A stretch of DNA of 64,000 nucleotides from Nepenthes gracilis (Eukaryota; Streptophyta; Magnoliopsida; Caryophyllales; Nepenthaceae): the NCBI GenBank assembly GCA_033239525.1, contig BSYO01000022.1, positions 13,092,923 through 13,156,922 of the forward strand, given 5' to 3'. Positions 58,301-64,000 of the stretch are shown piece by piece. Below the pieces are notes generated by a model. That model was not told the DNA's origin. It searched no databases and saw nothing but the letters and a program-made list of their open reading frames with translations. Both the position numbers and the translations under genes were made by a program. Positions within the stretch are counted from its first letter, which is position 1. Each line of letters opens with the position of its first letter.

Positions 58301-58957
58301 TGCCTCTTAGTTTCCTTCCTCTTTTCCCCATTATTTTTCTATCAATATATAATGCATCCTTAATTTACTATATTTTATACTTACTATAGTCCAATATGGA
58401 GTGAAAAATCCAACTAATTTCTCCGTTGGTATAGCTGCCAAATCGAATTTGTCCAAGTCCCCCTTGGCTGCCGAATTTTTCCATTTTTCCTATTATCTTG
58501 AAGGATTTAATTTAAGGTATTCGGGTATGTGTTTGTGGAAATTTAGGACATGGAAGCTTAGTATAGACACTAAAGATCATCTAGAATTAATTTCGTCCCA
58601 AATCGAATTTCTTATCATCTCCCGATTTACATCCCTGGCTTTCGGGTTTGAAGGGAAACTTAAAAGATCGGGTGTCGGGGTTTTGGGAAACGACTATATG
58701 GGAAGTTAGTCTACTTGTCAATGATAAACTGGGATTATTTACCTCAAAATCCGAATTGCCTAACACATCTAGAATTAATTCCTGGCTTTTAGGTTTAAAA
58801 CTTCAATTAAAGAAATCGGGCTTGAGTATACAAGAAAACTAAGACATAGGGGGCTAGTATATTTGTCAAAGACTATTTTGGAATAATTTCATCATAATCT
58901 GAATTACATAAGTCATCCCGAATTATGTTCCTGGTTTTCAGGATTGCAGTCTTTACA
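55365..58957 (-). mobile_element. Solo LTR (about 3.6 kb) inserted in gypsy pol
   Basis: It begins TGTGACGTCCC and ends CTTTACA, with a perfect 5-base target duplication ACCTG at 55360-55364 and 58958-58962. If the LTR and one ACCTG are left out, the minus-strand pol frame is continuous, which fixes both borders independently. The LTR has no coding domain. It contains at least eight CCGGTTC motifs between 56600 and 57400. It resembles the host element's own LTR (53280-55186), suggesting insertion of one family member into another followed by LTR-LTR recombination. Confidence 0.93.
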
Positions 58958-59507
58958 ACCTGATCCCTTCGTCCTAGAATTTGTACCGGTTCTTCCATGT
59001 ATAACAAATCCTCTTCGATTTCCAGGGGCTCATAGTCAATGAAGTGAGTCAGGTCGTACATATGTTTTTGAAGTATTGACACATGAAATACGTTATGTAC
59101 TTTCACTGAATTTGGTGGCAATGTCAATTGATAGGCCACTTTCCTAACCTTCTCTAAGATCTAAAAAAGACTAATAAACCTCAGTTTTAATTTCTTTTTC
59201 ATTCCAAATCTGGTTATCCCCTTGGCCGGTATTACTTTCAAAAAAACATAATCACCAACTGAGAAATGTAGATTTGACCTTCTTCGATCTTTATAGCTCT
59301 TTTGTCGATTTTGAGCTATTTTTAACTTCCCGTGGATCATCCTAATTTTCTTGGACGTCTCCCGGATAACCTTTGGACCTAGTAGTCATCTGTCACCGAT
59401 TTCCTCCCAGTGAATTAAGGATCGACATTTCCTTCTGTACAAAGTTTCAAACGGTGCCATTCCGATACTTTCTTTGTAACTATTGTTGTAGGTGAACTCT
59501 GATAGAG
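58958..59507 (-). pseudogene. gypsy pol, integrase end and C-terminal region
   Basis: The minus strand reads SIGMAPFETLYRRKCRSL and IHWEEIGDR, then KIRMIHGKLKIAQNRQKSY, HFSVGDYVFLKVIPAKG, and VHNVFHVSILQKHMYD, followed by the EEPVQILGRRDQV region. Stops at 59390 and 59160 show decay. It ends at the ACCTG duplication of the solo LTR on the left and starts at the LINE-like insertion on the right. Confidence 0.88.
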
Positions 59508-60658
59508 TTTAGATTTGATTGTAGGTGAAGCTTTGATTCTGTTCAGGCTTTGGCATTAGGTGGAACAGAGTTTAGACTCTGTTTCGGGTTGTTCCTGCCG
59601 TAAGCTGGCCTTGCCTTCTCAAGGTGATTTGGATTCTATCTCCGGTTGCCGAGGGAGATTGGTGCTTCTTTGGAGTTCACCGGCGCCGATCCAGCCGCTT
59701 TTGAATTTTTTTTTCGTCGTCGGTTGGTTGCGAAGCTATCTCGATTCTTCTTTGTCTTTGTTGGTATGTCTCAAGCCGGTGGCACTGATGTATTTGAAGC
59801 CCGGCGATGATGGCGGTGCTTTTGGTGGAATGTGGATGTGCTGGTTCGGAGGACCCCGAATGGCAGTATCTTTGCAGGTTGGAGATGCGCCCGCTTTGTT
59901 GCCGATTTGTTGGTCTTTGGTATCATCCTCGCCGCCAACTTTGTGAGGCTGTGGATGGTGTTCGTTGTGAGCTTTGATGATGGGTGAAAATGCGGATATT
60001 GCATTGGATGTTGGGGTGGGTGTGGCATCGCTTTTGTTTCTCGGATCGTGATGTCTATTTGCATCTTATTTAACCGGCAGGTGTTGATTGTAATCGTGCG
60101 ATCGTGGGCTTCATTGTTCGGCAAAGAATTGGTCGATGGAAATGCTGAATTTTCTTTCGAATTTTGAGTCTTTGCGTGGTGCTTCAAGCATGGGCGTTGT
60201 ATGGTTTGAAGCTGTCTTCGATTTCTTGTTGCTGCAGTGTGGCAGGGTGTGGGGGCTGGCATATGTAATGCTATGTGCATTGGCAGTTTTGGCTGTCTCC
60301 GGAAGGTGTCATGCTGATCTTGGAGAAGCTTGAACTCTACTATTCTGGGCAGTTGCCATTTTGTCCAGGGCTGAAGCTGGATCCGGAATGTGTTGACTGT
60401 GTTGCACTGCAAGATACTCTTGCACGGTTGATGCTTGTGTATATGCTTTTGTATAATTTCATATTACATATGTTGTTTTCTGTTGAACGTAGTCCTCTTA
60501 GAGGCTATTTTGGTATTATCTGTTGTACCGTTTGCTCGGGGTATGCCCTAGCTTCTTATGTTTTAAATCCAAGTCAAAATACTTGGAGATAAAACATAAT
60601 TTTTATAATTTTTTTCTCCCTATAATCCGAAATACTTACTTACCAAAAAAAAAAAAAA
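59508..60658 (+). mobile_element. LINE-like non-coding retroelement copy C (inserted in gypsy integrase)
   Basis: A 1.15-kb unit ends with CTCCCTATAATCCGAAATAC, TTACTTACC and poly(A). Flanks are GAACTCTGATAGAG (59494-59507) and GAACTCTAATAGAG (60659-60672), a 14-base target duplication with one mismatch. The integrase frame resumes across the insertion. Its 3' tail matches copies A and B; its 5' part does not match copy B, so it is 5'-truncated or a separate subfamily. No conserved protein is encoded; the 213-aa minus frame at 59771-60412 is antisense to the element and unrecognised. Confidence 0.9.
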
Positions 60659-61130
60659 GAACTCTAATAGAGCCAAATGATCATCCCCATTACCTTTTAT
60701 TTCTAGCACCGAAACCCTTAGCATATCTTCTAATATTTGAATGGTGCACTCTGATTGCCTATTTGTTTGTTGGTGATATGCCATACTAAATTTTAGATTC
60801 GTCCCTAATTCTCGATATAAATTCTCCCAAAATTTAGAGACAAATCTTGGATCTCGATCGGATACATTGTATGCAGGCACCCTATGGAGTCTGACAATTT
60901 CATTGATATATAATTATGCCAACCAATCTTGGGAGTACGTCTTCTGAATAACCAAGAAATGTGCTAATTTCGTCAATCGATTAATAATGACCCAAATAGT
61001 ATCATGATTCTTTGGGTCCTTGATAAACCCATCACAAAATCCATTGTGATTTTGAGAGTAAGTTTCCCTGTCCAATCCCATCCCTAGTAGCTTCTCGAAG
61101 TGTGGCTGATGGATTTGCATGTTGGTTCGA
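60659..61130 (-). pseudogene. gypsy integrase core, right part
   Basis: The minus strand reads GFIKDPKNHDTIWVIINRLT, KLAHFLVIQKTYSQDWLA, then DRDPRFVSKFWENLYRELGT, MAYHQQTN and QILEDMLRV, standard integrase core blocks. The expected N-terminal pol domains further right are missing because LINE sequence begins at about 61131. Confidence 0.88.
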
Positions 61131-63475
61131 TAGTTTGATGAAGGATGCAGACCAAGACATGCATTAGCCAGGAAATCTCCTTCTCATGAGGATACTACCC
61201 TTTGTGCTGCATCTCCCGAATTTTCTCTAGGTAAACTCAGGAAGCCTTTGTGCCAATCTAAGCCACTCAAATCAATTTTCAAGAAATCTAAGGGGCCTAA
61301 AAGTAAAAATTTTCCTCCTACTCACTCTCATGATTAATATTGCTTGTTGGAATGTCTGTGGGCTAAATAGTAAGATTAAATCCCATGAAGTCCACCAATC
61401 TATTATCTCTTCTTGGTGTGAAATTGTGTGGTTGGTTAAAACTAAGGTCCGTGAACGTAATGCTTCACAAATCGCTCGTAATATAATGTCTCGATGGCAT
61501 TGGATTATGAATTATTCTAATACTTTTATCGGGCGTATTTGGATTGGCCGGGACTCAGACCATGTGGACGTGGATGTATTCTCTAAGGAGGATCAAGTTG
61601 TTCATTGTAAAGCCCAATTGAAAATGGATAATAAGGTTTGTATTTTATCCTTTGTTTATGGGGCTAATTGGAATATATAGCGTTGTACTCTTTGGGACAG
61701 TCTTTGAGCTAACAACCACCAATTGCATGATATGGCATGGGCCGCACTGGGGGACTTCAATGCTATAAGGTTGCCTTTAGAAGGGTTGTGGGGAATTTGG
61801 CATGCTAGGAGCTCCATGGATCTGGATTCTTGTCTCACTGACAATGACCTAATAGATATTTGCCACGATGGTGCCTTTTATATTTGGAAGGATGGGAAGG
61901 ATACATCCGTTTGCATTTACAGGAAGCTAGATCGGATCGTTGTGAATGGAAATTGGCTTTTGGATTTCAGAGCGTGTAAAGCATCCTTTATCTTGGTTAA
62001 GACTCTCGGATCACTCTTCTTATATTCTTCATTTGAAAGAATGCAAAGGACACATGAAAAGGTATGTTTCGATTTTATAACTTCCTCACAACACCAGCGA
62101 ACTTCAGCCAGGTTGTGAGGGAGGCATGGCAAGAGGAGATTCAAGGTGTTCTGATGTTCCGTCTCTAGTCCAGATTGAAAAACACTAAGAGACTCCTAAA
62201 ACAACTTAATGCTCAACTTGGCAACGTTTATGAGGAGGTAGTCCATACATGCAAGGAGTTGAAGGACATCCAGCAAGGTTTGGGTATTGCCGAGGAGAAA
62301 AGGAAGTGCAAATCCACCTACTTCCAAGTTATGGCCCGAGAGCTAGAGTTTCCCCAATAGAAAGCTAAACGTAATTGGCTAAAAGATGGTGACCAATGTA
62401 CCAAATTCTTCTTCTGCGCTGTATCTGACAACTGTAATCGTAACCGGATTTTATCATTGGTTAAAGAGGATGGTACTACTACTGGTGGTAAAGAAGATGT
62501 ACAGGAATTGATTGTTGAACACTTTACCCGGCTCTTGGGTATGGGGCGTTATCTTAATATAGTTGACAAAGATAAACTTCTCTCTCTCATCTTTCGTTCT
62601 ATTCCTAGCACCCTCCAAGAGCCCCTTTGTCACCCGGTTAGTGATGATGAGATCTAGGAAGCTATTTTCTCCATAGGCGACAACAAAGCGCCCGGTCCTA
62701 ATGGCTTCTCATCAAAATTCTTCAAGGAAGCATGGCATATTTTAAGGCCTTCAGTTATTGAAGCAATCCGGGACTTTTTCATACACGGAAGACAACTCAA
62801 ACAAGTAAACACCACCAACATTAGCTTAATTCCAACGGTGATTTCTCCATCCAAGGTAGGTGACTACAGGCCTATTTCATGCTGCAACGTTATATATAAA
62901 GTCATTTTAAAGATTATTGCTAACCACCTCAAGCCCACTATTCTGATCCTGGTCGATTGATGTCAAACAGCTTGTGGCAAGGAGTCAGATCAATGACAAT
63001 ATTTTGCTAGCTTAAGAGTTGCTTCATAAATATCACACAGGGAAAGGCGCCCCCAGATGTGCAATGAAGGTTGACCTTATGAAAACATATGACTCAATTT
63101 AGTGGGATTTCCTTATTGCGTCATTGGAGTTGATGGGATTCTTGTAGCAGATGGTCTCTTGGATTCACCAATGCATAACGACTACTGCCTTCTCCATCAA
63201 CATCAATGTAGAATCTGTGGGGTTCTTTAAAAATGTGAAGGGTTTGAGGTAAGGAGACCCGCTATACCATATCTCTTTGTCCTAGCTATCGAGGTTTTGA
63301 ACGAAATTATTGAGATAAAAGCTCAACGTAATCAAGGATTTCAATACCATTGAAATGTGATACCACCCACATCGTGATGGTAGCATTTGTGGATGATTTG
63401 CTCCTCTTTTCCAGGGCAGACTCCACATCTGTTAAATTGCTCTGTAGATGCCTTGAGGAATTTCAGGTGCTGAGA
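61131..63475 (+). mobile_element. LINE (L1-type), 5'- and 3'-incomplete
   Basis: Sequence before 61330 corresponds to the ORF1 end and inter-ORF region also present at 41880-42030. ORF2 starts at 61330. The copy ends inside the RT, where homology gives way to the element at 63476. It interrupts the minus-strand gypsy element on its left. Confidence 0.85.
61330..63475 (+). pseudogene. LINE ORF2 endonuclease and reverse transcriptase, broken
   Basis: ORF2 of L1-type LINEs encodes an endonuclease and reverse transcriptase. Visible in order: NIACWNVCGLNSKIK, ETK-like VWLVKTKVRERN, WIGRDSD, LSFVYGAN, ALGDFNAIR, DICHDGAFYIWKDG (endonuclease, 61330-62000); DGDQCTKFF (62385); DNKAPGPNGFSSKFFKEAWH; ISLIPTVISPSKVGDYRPIS; and, after several shifts, LFVLAIEVLNEI. 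The catalytic region appears as VAFVDDLLLFSRAD at about 63380-63420. Stops and frameshifts occur throughout. Confidence 0.88.
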
Positions 63476-64000
63476 CGGAAGAGAGAGAAGCTCTCGCTTC
63501 TCTCTTAGTTCAAATTTCATTTTGAAATTTGAACGCGTCTTCTGCGGTGCCACTCTTCTGGCCGGGCGGCGCCGAAGCCAGCCATGGCCGGCTCCTGGTT
63601 GCTCTACCCGGTGGTCTCCCGTTCCCGTCTCCACACTCTCTTTTCTGGACCTCTGTTTTGGCTTCGTCGGCGGCATCTGAATCCTTGGATGCAGCTGTGA
63701 GACCGTCTGTTTGCTAAATCAGGTTGGGATGGAGGCTCTTGCCGGTTGCCCTGGGGTAGCTTTTCGGGCTCGAGCTGACTGGGGCCCCTGTTGGTACCAA
63801 AATCGCACCTGACAAGGCTATTGCCGATTGGAGTTCTCCTACTCTCTGGGGCTCTTTTCGGTTTTCTTCTCTACTCATCCTCGAATCTCGTTTAGTTAGA
63901 GTTGCTCTCCTCCGGATTGGCTGCACTCTATGCTCTGGCTGACGAGGCTGAGAGCCCTGTCCCTGATTTTCTTTGTAGAAGCCATAGGTTGGTGCTTATG
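63476..64000 (+). mobile_element. LINE-like non-coding retroelement copy D, 5' part (runs off window)
   Basis: From 63490 the sequence aligns with copy B from 33600: CTCTCGCTTCTCTC, GGCCGGGCGGCGCCG, GGTTGGGATGGAGGCT versus GATTGGGATGAAGGCT, and GCCGGTTGCCCTGG. It starts abruptly within the RT of the LINE at 61131-63475, so it looks like an insertion into it. The 3' end and target duplication lie beyond the window. Confidence 0.75.

Noticed and set aside
59771..60412. 213-aa minus-strand frame
   Set aside because: It lies wholly within LINE-like copy C, in antisense, with no recognised domain; the high GC of the element favours long chance frames.
1..64000. Inserted chloroplast or mitochondrial DNA
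   Set aside because: No organellar gene sequence was recognised; PPOX and CHLH are nuclear genes with plastid-targeted products.

Overview
This window is nuclear plant DNA, most likely from a eudicot. It is AT-rich, full of introns and microsatellites, and dominated by nested LTR and non-LTR retrotransposons. I see one complete host gene, a nine-exon plastid-type protoporphyrinogen oxidase (PPOX, + strand, 2644-15495). The nine exons join in frame through GT-AG introns into about 571 residues. No tRNA, rRNA or CRISPR signal was found.

Layout. 1-1752: part of a degenerate LTR-like repeat. 1753-2643: PPOX upstream region. 2644-15495: PPOX; its third intron (7.3 kb) holds a decayed Ty3/gypsy element with both LTRs (4155-9764) in the gene's orientation. 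15987-18650: a minus-strand copia-type LTR, split by a LINE-like non-coding element (16200-17780). 18985-23640: a minus-strand Tat-like gypsy element truncated at its 3' end. 23645-27800: AT-rich DNA with no recognisable gene. 27810-32270: a mosaic with an LTR-like block, a diverged ~58-bp tandem array, unidentified coding-like fragments, and a 646-codon chimeric reading frame. The frame carries about 466 codons of Mg-chelatase subunit H (CHLH/GUN5) and is followed by a gypsy-type 3' end and LTR. This looks like a gene fragment captured by a retroelement. 33201-33436: a perfect 118-bp tandem duplication. 33482-38038: a solo LTR split by a second LINE-like element (33560-35946). 39272-39795: a broken LHT-type amino-acid transporter. 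40073-45056: an LTR-like fragment and a LINE with an inverted 3' half. 47588-51033: a long LTR-like repeat. 52022-53269: a copia LTR, primer-binding site and start of gag. 53280-61130: a minus-strand chromovirus-like gypsy element whose pol is cut by a solo LTR (55365-58957, perfect ACCTG target duplication) and by a third LINE-like element (59508-60658). 61131-63475: a second LINE, interrupted by a fourth LINE-like copy that runs off the window.

The most interesting signals are the following. (1) The CHLH-derived chimeric frame lies 14 kb from PPOX; PPOX makes protoporphyrin IX and CHLH binds it. The copy lacks both ends of the protein and sits in retroelement context, so I read it as transduplication rather than a functional cluster. 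(2) A family of 1.1-2.4 kb LINE-like elements has no recognisable reading frame. Three complete copies share a ~90-bp 3' tail ending in poly(A) and have 14-15 bp target duplications, and each sits inside another retroelement. (3) Insertion order in the 53-61 kb nest can be read from target-site duplications. Nothing here amounts to a new multigene system.
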